From: Helicostylum pulchrum
Taxonomy: Eukaryota; Mucoromycota; Mucoromycetes; Mucorales; Mucoraceae
NCBI GenBank assembly: GCA_025677825.1
Contig: JAIXMO010000065.1
Coordinates: forward strand, 62,001-126,000
DNA length: 64,000 bases
Direction of reading: 5' to 3'
A program made the translations under genes and the position numbers. Position 1 is the first letter of the stretch. Each line of letters starts with the position of its first letter. The notes beneath the pieces were generated by a model. It saw only the letters and a program-made list of their open reading frames with translations, did no database searches and was not told the origin of the DNA. Below are positions 23,361 through 34,085 of this stretch, piece by piece.

Positions 23361-24353
23361 ATGCACCCAAATATCTTACACTCTTCAATGAAGAAAAATC
23401 AGAATATCAAATTACTCATTGCCAAATTATTACCCTTTTTATCAGATTTCGGTAAGTGGGATGGTACTTAGTACGATATATTAAAAAAAAAAATGCAAAC
23501 TTTTTTAACAAAATTAATTATTAGCAGATGTTATGTCGTCGTCGTGTCAAAGAAACTTTGCTCAAATCATCAATGACAACTTATTTGGAACCACAGCGGC
23601 TACTGGGGGTAAGGCCTTCGAGCCTTACGAAGGCTATGGACGATTACGACGCCCCATATCTACAATGGAAAGTAAGTTTACCGCCATAGCAAAAAGTTTC
23701 AAAATAACTAACCTCACACTTTACAGCACGTAGCCCTCTTCTTATCCGGAGGAGACTTGCGAGGTCTCCGTACATCGATGGATGTCAAGATCCCCCAACT
23801 GATGGGAAGGGGTAGCTTCTTTACAGAAGCTACCAGGACGTTTAGGGAAACTCTTGTTTCTTCCGTCGAACCGTCCTATGCGTATGATACCGAAATCGAT
23901 GTGGTTTTGTATGTTATCGCTCTCGCATTTAGACGCAGTGTAACTCAATACCGTAATTTCGATGAAAAAGATAAATACAAAGATTTACTTATAACCGAAA
24001 AAAGCGATAGTAAATTACTCGCCAAATTGCATATTCGAAAGCTGCCAATATCTTTTGCATTACTAAAAGATTCTCTCGACTTGCCGGTGTTCGTTTATAT
24101 TACGCGTATATGCAACACTTTAGTTAGCCGTTACTACTACAACGCAATCGAATCAAGCCAGCTAGTTTCAGCGTCAATTAAAGTTTGTATGTATTTATTA
24201 TTATTATATTATTATTATACTAATACTTTCTTAAATTTTATAGCGATGAAAGACATCCCTTCTCTTAGTTTATTTTTATTTCTTTCTTTTTCTTTCCCTT
24301 TACATCCCCCACAGTCTTTTAGTTCCCTCATTACGACTTTTAAAGAACTTTAA
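23361..24353 (+). CDS. Hypothetical protein, unknown family
   Basis: A four-exon model (23361-23451, 23528-23671, 23734-24186, 24244-24353) gives 265 residues in frame. The first acceptor could be TTAG or GCAG (both keep frame). The third exon uses ACGTAG at 23733, because the closer TTACAG leads to a stop after about 25 codons. The protein starts MHPNILHSSMKKNQNIKLLI and contains SGGDLRGLRTSMDVKIPQLM, VEPSYAYDTEIDVVLYVIAL and AFRRSVTQYRNFDEK. No domain is recognised. The last exon is low-complexity (SLFLFLSFSFP) and the least certain. It could be a lineage-specific gene or an old remnant, but the open frame across three exons argues for a gene. Confidence 0.5.
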
Positions 24354-24717
24354 ATAAAAACTTAATTCTCTCTTCTCATACAAAAAGAACTGCCACTTTC
24401 CTTTCTCCAGAACACGCTACAGAACTTTTTTTTTTAAAAAAAACAAATACAAGTTGTATAAGCTCGAAAATATTACTTGACTTTAACCCTCCAGTTTACT
24501 ATTCACAATTTGATACATAATCGACAGGTGTCACTGTTACAATAGCCACTACAATCAAGCTGGTGTAACAACTTGCCCAATAGGGTAGGGCAAGAATTCT
24601 ATTACTCATCAAAAAATCATGCCACTTGAAGAAAAAAATATTGCACATGCCAAACTGCAGAAAATTTAGGGGGGTAACTTTTTTTTTTTATTATTAAAAA
24701 TACAAAGTTGTTTTTTT
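24354..24717. other. Short intergenic region between convergent genes
   Basis: About 360 bp containing the 3' ends of two converging genes. Only poly-T runs are seen. Confidence 0.3.
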
Positions 24718-26110
24718 TTACCAAGATACTTTTGCAATGACAGGACGATGGTCACTAATAATAAGCCCATCATCGAACTGGTTCGAAAGAACCGCAACGT
24801 AAAGTACCTTTACTTTTACTTGATTACTTTGCAGGGCCATGATGAAATCGATGCGGATAGGGGCACGCTTGTATTCATCTCCAGAGCCAAAGCTAGTAAA
24901 CGTGTCTCTGTACCCATAGGGACCAGATAAGGTACCCGCGGCACCCTTTGAATCCACACGCGTAATGAGTTCATACTGCGTATCCAGGAAATACTTTTCT
25001 ACATCTTCTTCTTCCAGCTCCTTTTGCCTTTTCAAGTTTGCAAGGATTTGACCTGGTCTAATAACTCTATGTGTTGGTAACGTGATGCTTCCTTCCTTCG
25101 TACTTGTGGGCATGCCAGTTTTATTTGTAAAGGCCGATGCACAGGTATCATTTAATCGGTCTAGGTTAGCTAATGTATCATTTGAACCTTTGGTATTTTC
25201 GTACTTTGATCCCGTCAAGATCAAGTAAGCAGGATCCGATTCTGTCGAGTTCAAATCGCCTAGTAAAAACACAGGGCCTAATTCATTAGCGCTTCTGGCT
25301 CTTTCTAAAACCAATCTCGATGCTTCTTCTCTGGCTACAAGACCTTTATGATCCAAATGAGCGTTGAAAATACTGAACTTTGTGTCATCTGAATTTCTAA
25401 TAAATCTATTTTGAATAATTTTTTTTTAGTTTCTTCCGTTTATTTTCGTTCGTTTCACCCCCCTTACGTTACTTGAGTAGCTGTACGTGGATGTTTAGCA
25501 TCCCAGCCTTTACTACCAGCCGTATCTGGCTCCTAAACGCACTTGTCAGAACGAAACTCTTTTTTGCTTTGTTTGTTATTTGCTTACCTCTGATAACCAA
25601 AGTGTTTTCCATGATTCAACTGTCAAAATTTCTCTATTTACAAAGTAAAACGTTTTCAATTTATTTTTTTCGCAACCCTTTTTTCATTGTTTTACCTTTT
25701 ATAAAAGACAGCTGAGAATTCACCTTGTTTATCACCATCATTTCTACCAGCACCTACCCACTCGTATTCATCTGCTAACAATGCTTCAAGATCGAGGATT
25801 TGGTGGTAGACAGGTTCCTGGTCCCCCAAAAGAAATATAAATATCCAAGTCCAAAAAAAGTTTTATATAGTTAGCGTACCTGCAAGGCTAAAACGTCAGG
25901 GGAATACAGAAGAATTGTATCCATAACCTTCCATTTTCTAATAGACCAAGGTTGTTCTTCGCCGAAAAGAGAGACGTTAAAAGCGTCATCTCTGACGGGA
26001 GGAGCAGCGAAAGGACTTGTTGGTGAATCCTTATGATGATCATGACGAATGTTGAAACTCATCAAGTTTAACTTTGTAGCTCTTTCGTTTGATTCATTTT
26101 CTCTTGCCAT
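24718..26110 (-). CDS. Endonuclease/exonuclease/phosphatase-family hydrolase
   Basis: Five exons (26110-25880, 25817-25696, 25633-25588, 25532-25468, 25405-24718) give 383 residues. Family motifs run in order: LNLMSFNIRHDHH (first metal-binding Asn), DVLALQEPVYHQILDL (catalytic Glu), EYEWVGAGRNDGDKQGEFSA, FSIFNAHLDHKG (His), PVFLLGDLNSTESDPAY (Asp/Asn), IRIDFIMAL (Asp) and ISDHRPVIAKV (Asp-His). This is the Mg2+-dependent DNase I-like fold shared by AP endonucleases, sphingomyelinases, inositol phosphatases and Ccr4 deadenylases. No signal peptide or LRR is seen. The WVGAGRNDG block resembles fungal proteins often annotated as secreted-type EEP hydrolases, but the substrate is unknown. The 46-nt and 65-nt exons were placed by frame; alternative splice sites there lead to stops. 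Confidence 0.85.
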
Positions 26111-26396
26111 TTTTTTTTTTCTTTTTTCAAGAATAAAAAAAGAAAAAGAAGTGAAAAAAAAAAGAAGCTCGGCATCTGAAACGTGCGTGGGATCTTATTT
26201 GATAAAAACGTCCCTGTTTCATGCTTTTCTTGGTTGGGTTTAAACGAGACCCTCGTCTCAAAAACGTACAGAAAAAAAAAAATGAAATTTTGAATTTTTT
26301 ATTTACAAAAAAAAAAAAAAAAGTTAGTGTATAAATGAATCATGTATAAGTTGTGTATGTGTTTGTTTGTGTGTGTGTGTGTGAATGTTTTGATTA

Positions 26397-26800
26397 TTAA
26401 GCAGAAGCAGGAGTTTCTAAAGTCTTTTGAGCTTCAGCAGCATTACCGTAAAGTAATTCATATCTCTTCTTGGTCTCTTCATCTAATGTTTGTGCTCTTC
26501 CTCTACGTTCAAATTGAACCATATATCTATCAGACTTGTATGAACCACCACCCAAGGCAAAACACATGACAATATAAAACTATACAATTGTCTTAGTAAA
26601 CAACATTCTCTCTTACTCTCACTTTCTCTTTATTTATTTACCTTATTAACAGTTTGTTGCCTCTTATACCAGGGAGTGAAAGCATAAAGCAAACCAGAAG
26701 CAAACACACCAACACTTGCCCATTGAGCAGCTCCAATAGCGAAACCCTTCATGGCGTGGCGACCAGCACTTTCTTGTTCGGTATTGGTAACAACTCTCAT
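26397..26800 (-). CDS. Small two-helix membrane protein, weakly Rcf2-like
   Basis: Two exons (26800-26642, 26579-26397) give 113 residues. It begins MRVVTNTEQESAGRHAMKGF and has a first hydrophobic segment AAQWASVGVFASGLLYAF, a short loop FTPWYKRQQTVNK, a second hydrophobic segment FYIVMCFALGGG, then YKSDRYMVQFERRGR and an acidic, helical tail. The E..(9-10)..H..KG..GA pattern, a P-x-Y-K/R-R turn between helices and an E-R after helix two recall the N-terminal half of the yeast respiratory supercomplex factor Rcf2. The similarity is weak and from memory. A mitochondrial inner-membrane role is therefore only a suggestion. The gene itself is well supported by clean splice sites and composition. 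Confidence 0.7.
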
Positions 26801-27446
26801 ATTAATTTTTTTATGGAAAAAGGTATTTTTTTTAAAATATAAAAAAGAAAAAAAGATTAACTAAACAAAAGTGAATTGCATTTATACTGCTCCCTCTTCT
26901 GCCGGAGTTTCAAGAACAGAGAGATAAATCGTATCATTTTAATTTTAACAGTTTTGATTTGTTTGTCGGGAGAAAGTATTAACAGGGTAAAACTTTTGTG
27001 TGTGTGTATTTGTTTATCCTAGCATATATGCTTACACCCGATCCGAACCAAAAGTTTGCTTTTTTAAAAGCTTGGAAGAAAAAAAAAAGTGTTTTGTATA
27101 CTTGTTACTATGAATCTGAAACAAAAAACAAGAGCGTTAAATAATATCCCGGACGAGAACTGATTGGAGAGTTTCTGGTTCTTATGCTTATTAAGAAAAT
27201 CAAGTACTGTAATAATTGAGTCATACGCTACTCCGGCATTCTCCATTAAAAAAAACTTGTATTTCCCACCTTTTCTTTAAAAACTAGCACCAATAGTATC
27301 TTCAAAAAAAAAAAAAGACAGAATATAATTTTAAAGGTTGCACGCCCCTTTTTATCATTGTACTTTGGTTTAAATAGTTGCTTTTGAAACCTTTCAGTTA
27401 TTTTTTAATTTGAAAATATGAACTTACGTGTATATATCTAAATCAC
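26801..27446. other. Intergenic region, no gene recognised
   Basis: About 650 bp, A+T-rich, between the small membrane-protein gene and the Fanzor relic. If the Fanzor element carried a guide-RNA region downstream of its ORF, it would be expected within this interval. I could not identify a terminal structure. Confidence 0.3.
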
Positions 27447-28250
27447 TTAAAGTGAAACCGTTTTCTCCACGGCGATCGGTCTGTTGAATGGATTTGGTCT
27501 ACCTTGACCCTCCCAAATAGAATTGGCAATGTCAAGCATATTTTTCGTAGCATTGACATCGCGTTGCCAAAGTAAATTACAAGGTTTTCCACATTTCAGG
27601 ATACCGTTGACTTTAACTCCATTTGAGAGCTTTGGAGGTTTCATTTTTTCTTCACCTTTACACATGTTACAAGTCTGTAATAAATACAGGTTATTTTTAA
27701 ACAACTGTTAAAAATAAATAAACTAAAATATACTTACTACAGAAGTTCTGAACTCGTTGATATCGACAATTGAAGCAAGACTCTGTTTCTGTCGACAGAT
27801 TATTTCTCTATATAGTATGTTAGTGACACCGGATTACCTTTTCTTCATCCTGACTGCATCTTTTTGCTTCACTCCGTCTCCAAAAACGACAAGTGAAACA
27901 AGTGTACTGTCTACAAATTTACTTGGTTTCCATTTACGACTGTATATTTTTAAGAACGTCGGCATTGATTATTAAATATATATTGCTGCATGCAAGCTTA
28001 CCTTTTCTCTTCAACATTGTCATTGCTGACGACCTTGATAGTCATAGAAGGAAAAAGGTGCAGATTCCTGGCTGTAAAACTGCAACAGGCGAGGCAGATG
28101 TTCTAGAAGATACGTTATATGTACTTTGTAAGTTTCAAGATTCACAGTTTTAGCAATGGGAATGTTAGTTTCAATATCTTTAATATTTTTTGCTATTTTC
28201 AACTTGAACATGGTCGGGTGTGTAGTAAAATATCTAAATTGTAACCTAGA
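27447..28250 (-). pseudogene. Fanzor (eukaryotic TnpB-like RNA-guided nuclease) pseudogene, C-terminal half
   Basis: Three or four minus-strand blocks. The block at about 28240-28020 carries LLQFYSQESAPFSFYDYQGR and then meets stops. The block at about 27958-27741 carries STLVSLVVFGDGVKQKDAVR, then an in-frame TAA, then SGVTNILYRE and SIVDINEFRTSV. The last block, 27687-27447, carries TCNMCKG, a KCGKPC pair and LLWQRDVNATKNMLDIAN, then a stop. FGDG...E(F/Y)(R/K)TS, a four-cysteine zinc finger and RDVNAxxN are the RuvC-II, zinc-finger and RuvC-III signatures of TnpB/Fanzor proteins. The RuvC-II Glu and RuvC-III Asp are both present. The premature stop(s) and missing N-terminal/RuvC-I part indicate a dead copy. 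The last exon has a normal acceptor (TTACAG), so an intron-containing eukaryotic copy decayed here. Confidence 0.7.
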
Positions 28251-29534
28251 AACAGTTAATTGTTTCTATAGCAATTTTTTTTTTTTTTGGGTTCTACAAC
28301 AACTCTTAGGTAACTGAGGGTACACCCGATAAACTTTGGGGAGGGAAAAAACTGTCGTCTTTGCATCAAGGACCAAAAAAAAATAAAAAATTAACATAGT
28401 TTCCCAAGTCTTTTGGACCTTTAACGGAACAATTTGAATAAAACCAACATATCTCACCTGGTCCCAAAGTATTATTTTTCGATATAAGTATCTTTTAATT
28501 GTAAACGAAAAAAAGAAAGGAAAAAGAGAGTGTATATTGTCTCAACTTCCACCATGTGTAAGAACGTTTCAAAAAGAACATTAGAAAAGAACATTAGAAA
28601 AGAACCACATAATTAAACACGAAGTTATAATGGTTGACACTGCTTTCTCGACCCTTTGGAAATACCGTTGTTTCTGTGTCACCAAGTTTACACTTAATAC
28701 AAAAGCATTAAAGAGGTACACATTTACGTGATTTTTATCTTTACAGTAAAAAAAAAAGTGCTTTAGATTAAACACCTTATGAAACGCTGTGGTTTTTTAT
28801 TTATATATAATTATTTAAGCATGATTCAAAAAAATATAATTTTTCATTTTAATTTCAATTCTAGCGCTCAAATGCAAAGCAAAGAGACCCGGTTCCCCCT
28901 CAAGCAAGCGGCCCGAACCCACCAGGCAGTGACAAAAGAGCCAAACCACAAGGCATCATTCAAAGGGCACACACTTACCCGAAGGTTAAGGTGGTGGCAC
29001 AGTATTCCCAAAGGTCCAAAAACGATTTCGGCAGGACATCTGAGCGCGGATAAAAAAAAGAGAAGAAAAAGAAAGAAAAAAAAGAAGGAAATTCGCCCCT
29101 TTTTATACTTCTTTTTCCACTCAAAATCAAATCGGGGAGGTGAAAAAATGAGCTTTAACTGTATATGGAGTGTTTTTTTTTGCAACTTCGGTGCGAGAGT
29201 CACGGACTCTATAAATAATATCCTAATGCTTATTAAATAAAACTCAGTTTAAAACCACCTCTCTTTCCCAACTCTTACATCCAAATGGTACACACTTGTA
29301 CAATAAAAATGATTAACTGGCGTATAAGTACGTAAATACGAGTATGGCGGTATAATTACGCCATGACTATTAAATGGATCACATGAGAACATAAAAGTGA
29401 CTCTATTTTATCTTCCTTATTTATCACTTCCTTTAAAAAAGTCTCTTTTCGCCTTTTTTTTGTTTCTTTTTTATGTTTATACAAACTGATATGGCTATTC
29501 TTAGATCAATGACCATCAGTAAAATTACTTTAGT
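28251..29534. other. Gene-poor stretch with a GC-richer island
   Basis: A+T-rich, except for about 28865-29055, which is noticeably richer in G+C and C-rich on the plus strand. That island has long open frames on both strands. None matches a family I know. A tiny tandem repeat of AAGAACATTAGAAA lies near 28575-28605. The upstream exons of the Fanzor relic could have lain here, but I could not establish them. Confidence 0.35.
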
Positions 29535-29714
29535 GAAAAGTAACAGGACAACTTTTAATTGACTGTGCAAATTAAACCAAGCATTTTTTCACCGGTGGTA
29601 AGTAACAGACAAAAAAGACTTGAAAAGTAACAGGACAACTTTTAATTGACTGTGCAAATTAAACCAAGCATTTTTTCACCGGTGGTAAGTAACAGACAAA
29701 AAAGACTTGAAAAG
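29535..29714. repeat. 87-bp tandem duplication (two full copies plus a short start of a third)
   Basis: The unit starting GAAAAGTAACAGGACAACTT at 29535 recurs without visible change at 29622, and GAAAAGTA starts again at 29709, giving a period of 87 bp. The two copies appear identical, which implies a recent duplication or an assembly-level artefact. Each unit contains TTTTTTCACCGGTGGTAAGT. No coding frame spans it. Confidence 0.85.
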
Positions 29715-30597
29715 TACCAGAAAATTTAAACCTTCTTTTTAGGGATATATATAGTTGATGATTTGGATTACTCTGTAAATGATCACTAGGTCTATTTCAT
29801 TTTATTTAACTTTGCGTCGTTGATCTTTATTGATTAGAATCGTGCCGTTACACCTACTATTTACACAGAAGTAAATAATTTGGACTATTACGCGATAAAC
29901 CCCCCCCCCCCATTATTGCTTTGAAAAGAGGATTTTACTGATTTCTATATGCAGAGAGTTCAACTAGTATTGTTTGGCTTGAGCTTTATATTGCTTGTCG
30001 TAATATTTGCAGGCTTGGACAAAGCTATCGTATATTTGATTTATGTTATTTATATTCCGGTAAAGTACAAATCACTACAAAAACTTTTTTTTTTTTCTGG
30101 AAATTTATATCTTATATTTCCACACACATGTAGATGTTGTATTTTATCAAATAGAATAATCATGTAAAAACCAAACCCAAACCCCCCAAAAAAAGAAAAA
30201 AAAAAACCCCCCTTTTTTTTTTTGCTAAAATAAACGATAGGAATTTGCTTTTTTATAAATATAATCCGTCGCGCTCATAAATACGTGTTTACTAAGAGAA
30301 AGTAAAAGGAAATGGCTCTGTAATAAGGAGTCTTTAAGCTTTTTACATACTATAAACCTTGTTGGCTAAAAAAAATTGTTTTCTTCATCAAATAAGACTT
30401 CTCAGGGTTTAATTTCAAAAAGGGTCCTTTTTTTTTTACGTGTGCCTTACAATTTTAGAGCAATCATACATCCGTTTGTATTGATCTTAATCACAAGAGG
30501 GTGTATTTTACACAAGACTATACATAAACTACTATTATCTTTTTTCAAAAAAAAAATCTATTGTTATGAATCAAACTATGGTATAATATATGAAATT
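29715..30597. other. Intergenic region downstream of the arrestin gene
   Basis: About 900 bp with homopolymer runs (C12-like near 29901, A/C/T runs near 30180-30225). No gene recognised. Confidence 0.3.
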
Positions 30598-33013
30598 CTA
30601 GTTATTAGGATAGTACGGATAACTTTGATGCTGAGGAGGAGGACCTTGATAATTATGATGTGATGGCATACCCATCATACCATAATTTGGTGCAAACGGA
30701 GCCGGGAACGGCATAACGTTAGGTTGAGGCTGTGGACGATAATTAGGGTTATAATTGTTGTACTGTGGTGGTGGTGCATGGTTGTTGTTGTACTGCGGAC
30801 TGTGATTATACTGATTATACTGTGCATATTGCTGGTTATACTGAGGATTATATTGTATTTGATTGAAATGAGGTCTAGGTTCCGGCACTGGCATACCAGC
30901 AAACGTAGGTAGCTGATATTTATTATCCGGTTCAGGTGAACCCGTTCTTGTATCGCTGGATCGAGAAGGTCTCAATGGTAAAGCCGGAGGGAGATTACCC
31001 ATCACTGGAGATACAGGAGGTGCTGCTGTGTCTGCATTTCTAACCGCCCAATGCGCAGAGTCCTGTTGCCCTAATGTACTGCCTGTTGCAGTAGTAGATG
31101 TACTGGAGGAAGGTTGTATTCTCGCCATATTATCACGTCCTGGACTAGGGAAATTACCTACCACTGGAGATACAGGAGGTACTGATGTATCTGCATTTCT
31201 AACAACCCAATGTGACGAGTCGTGACGGCCTAACGTACCACCTGTTGCAGTAGTAGATGTACTGGAGGAAGGTTGTATAAGTCCTGGATTATAATCATTG
31301 AATATTGCCGAGGGACTCATAGCGTTTTTTGAATTATTTGAAGACGAAGGTAAAACTGTTTGTTCGGGTGGAGGAGACTCAACTGTGTTAAAAGCAGGTT
31401 GGTAGTATTGTAATGGGGGTGATGATCCTCCTGAATTTGTAGCAAGTTCCGATTCGGCAGGTACAGTGGTATCTTCTGTTTCATCTAATGGGGGAGAAGA
31501 AGGGGTAGCGATTAAAATAGGTAACGGATGTTGATCTTCGTTGATAGGTGAACGCGAATCCGGCTTATAAAATGCATCACCATCTGGTCGTGAAGTTACC
31601 ATAGGAAGAGGAATATAAGCTGGTTTAGGAGGCGTATACCTTGGTTTCTGCTGAACCATTTCCACTGGCGCTTCTACATCCAACTCCAAATGCTTCATCG
31701 TCTCAGTTACTTGATCATACTCTGAAGAATGTATGGATATATCATCAGCTCGGTGCTCTTCATTTATCTCGGATTCTTCATCGTCCTCATCATCATCAAT
31801 GTTAAATGTAAGTTTGGGACAGGTACCAACCGTAAACGGTAAATTAAACAAAACAAATTCTTGCGACGTTTCTTTACGGTAAGGGTTTTCCTCATTTAAA
31901 TTCACTGATACATGGATAGTATATTCTATCTTAAAGGACTGCCCTGATTTATATACTGTTGGACAGGTGTCCTTGGGAATAGCCAAGTTCAACTTGAATG
32001 TTTTTGTAAAACTAACAGGTCCCGATATTTCGATATTCGCAGTGACCTCTTTGAGCACTTTGGGTCCAAATAATTCGGTCCTATAAAATTTCGTAAGGTG
32101 ATACAAGAAAGCTATTAATATACATTGTGGCCCCCTCTCCAATAAAATAAAAAAACTTACATGTTTCTACCGTAATAAACTGATCTTAACAATTGTACTG
32201 AAATAGCTTTATCACGAACCATAACACCAATATGTTCAATTTTGATAGAAATTGGAATCGTATCACCTAAAAAAAAAAGTGTAAGTTGAGAATTTAATCT
32301 CTTTTTTTTTTTTTCGTAAGTTTACCTTTAACAGCTGCACGTTTTCCAATAATGGTAGAAACTCTTACAGGTTTATGAGCGCCCGTCAAGTAAAGTTCCT
32401 TTTCCACTTTAAAATCATTGCGGTACTCTGGGGACTCGACATTAATTTCCTCTAAAACGTTAATAAAGCACGTTGCTGAAGCACTGAACATTGTAAATAC
32501 TTTGTTGTAAGTAGCAGTAAGTCGGTAAGATACTTTCAACAATTTACTAATCTAAGTTTTTTTTAGTTAAAAAAAAGGAGCTCACGTGGAGTGGAGAGAG
32601 ATAAAATGTGATATGCATGGTACTACTTACTTCTAATGTACTTGGTACTTTACACTCTTTGGAAGTAGGAATTGTAATCATAAAAGGGAATCGATGCGTA
32701 TGAGGATCAAGAGCATAATACTTTTCACCGTCTGGTGCTTCAGCAGTAAGAACAGACTTTGAAAATAAAACCATGGTTCTACCACCGAGGTCTACAAGAC
32801 CTTCTAATACTACCTTGATATTCTTAGTTTTAGTCTCCTTTTTTAAGTCAAGTACAATATCACCTAAATAACTTTTTTTTAGTGCCTTTCAATTAACCAC
32901 ACACAAAAAAAAAAAATCCTTTTACCCGAAACGTCTTCACCAGGAAAGAAATATCTTTCTTGTTTAAGGTCAATGTAAAATTCACTTTCTCGATTCTTGA
33001 ATAAATCTGTCAT
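30598..33013 (-). CDS. Arrestin-related trafficking adaptor with PPxY motif
   Basis: Five exons (33013-32926, 32863-32631, 32551-32326, 32266-32161, 32080-30598) give 711 residues. Residues about 1-330 form arrestin N and C domains: FPGEDVSGDIVLDL, KNIKVVLEGLVDLG, HRFPFMITIP, KVSYRLTATYNKVF, VRDKAISVQLLRSVYYGRN and EYTIHVSVNLNEENP. An acidic linker (DDDEDDEESE) leads to a long Pro/Ser/Gln/Asn-rich tail. The tail contains PPPQYNN, a PPxY motif that would bind WW domains of a Rsp5/Nedd4 ubiquitin ligase; such adaptors bring plasma-membrane transporters to Rsp5 for endocytosis. The tail also has an internal 53-residue direct repeat. Client transporters are unknown. The start ATG at 33013 directly precedes the first arrestin strand. 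Confidence 0.88.
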
Positions 33014-33594
33014 AATATTTTATTTATTTATTTATTTTTCTAATTCAAAATAAAATATTAAAAGAAAAAGAAAGAAACAGGAAGGAAGAGTGGATTTTTT
33101 TGTTTAAAAAAAAAAGAAAAGGTCGGTTATTGAAAAATGCCGGCCATTAAAATATAAAATAAGATTTTATGCTATGTAAAAACTGCCCATTTTGAGGTCT
33201 ATGCAATACCCAAGGCTGACGAATGTTTGTTTGAACACATTTTTTTTAGGGAGGAATATTTCTCTTTGAAAAAGTAACAATAACAAATCTGCAGGCTCAG
33301 TAACTTCCCAAGCCTGCAGAGAAGCATGGTAACGTTTACAAATAAACTGTCAATTACTTCTCGTACTACTTCAAAAAAAAAAGTGAAAAGGGAAATAGCA
33401 ATAAAGAGCGTGCGAGTGACCAGCAAACCAATCCTCAGCACCATGGAGACTCATGTCTGGTCTTCATATGCATAGCAAGTTGCTCGTTTAAAAGTTTACC
33501 TACGTTTTAAATCATACAATTGCTGTTTAATAAAATGGCCTTGTTTTTTTTCCCGCTTACCTTGTTTTAACGCGCCTGTATTATTTTATTCTTA

Positions 33595-33688
33595 TTAGCT
33601 TTTAATGAACTCATCGTTTAATCTATCACCAGTACTAGATTCTGTTTTTAAATCCGTAGTTCTATCACGACTACTATAAGATGATGGT
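33595..33688 (-). CDS. Possible C-terminal exon of a small unidentified gene
   Basis: After an ATTTTAG acceptor, the frame reads PSSYSSRDRTTDLKTESS then TGDRLNDEFIKS and TAA. This polar composition looks coding and unlike the surrounding A/T runs. Upstream, between 33700 and 34085, no exon join is convincing. One option passes a Leu/Val-rich segment (a possible membrane helix) through a GTAAGC donor. This may be a small membrane protein divergent to COQ10, or a relic. Treat as a hint only. Confidence 0.25.
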
Positions 33689-34085
33689 CTAAAATATATT
33701 ATATCACTTCTGTCACGGTAACTCGTCTAAATATACTTACGATACCGCTTACAAAAACAGTAACACTAGTAATACCAGATTACATTGGTACGTACTACAG
33801 CCATTGCAGAGATAGCTGACTTTAATACAATTTTCGTTTTAGCTGAATAATATATGCACACAAACATTGATAAGAAGAAATAACAGAGTAATAGTAGCAA
33901 GCAATTTTTTTTTTTTTGCTTATTCAAAGTGTCAAGGAAACATATTTGAGAAGGATGGCGGTGTTGGACAATGTTTTCGGGATTTTCAAAGTGACTGCAG
34001 ATTAGGCTGATTCCTGTTCGTTTTAATTCGCCACCCCTTACCCCCCTCCCTCTGTTATTATACCTAAATATATATAAATAGCAAA

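Noticed and set aside
27064..27246. Minus-strand frame starting MENAGVAYDSIITVLDFLN
   Set aside because: First 30 residues look protein-like, but no family, partner exon or clear end; could be chance.
28581..28775. Minus-strand frame (HVNVYLFNAFVLSVNLV) upstream of the Fanzor relic
   Set aside because: Could be a Fanzor N-terminal exon, but no motif fixes it and no splice join is convincing.
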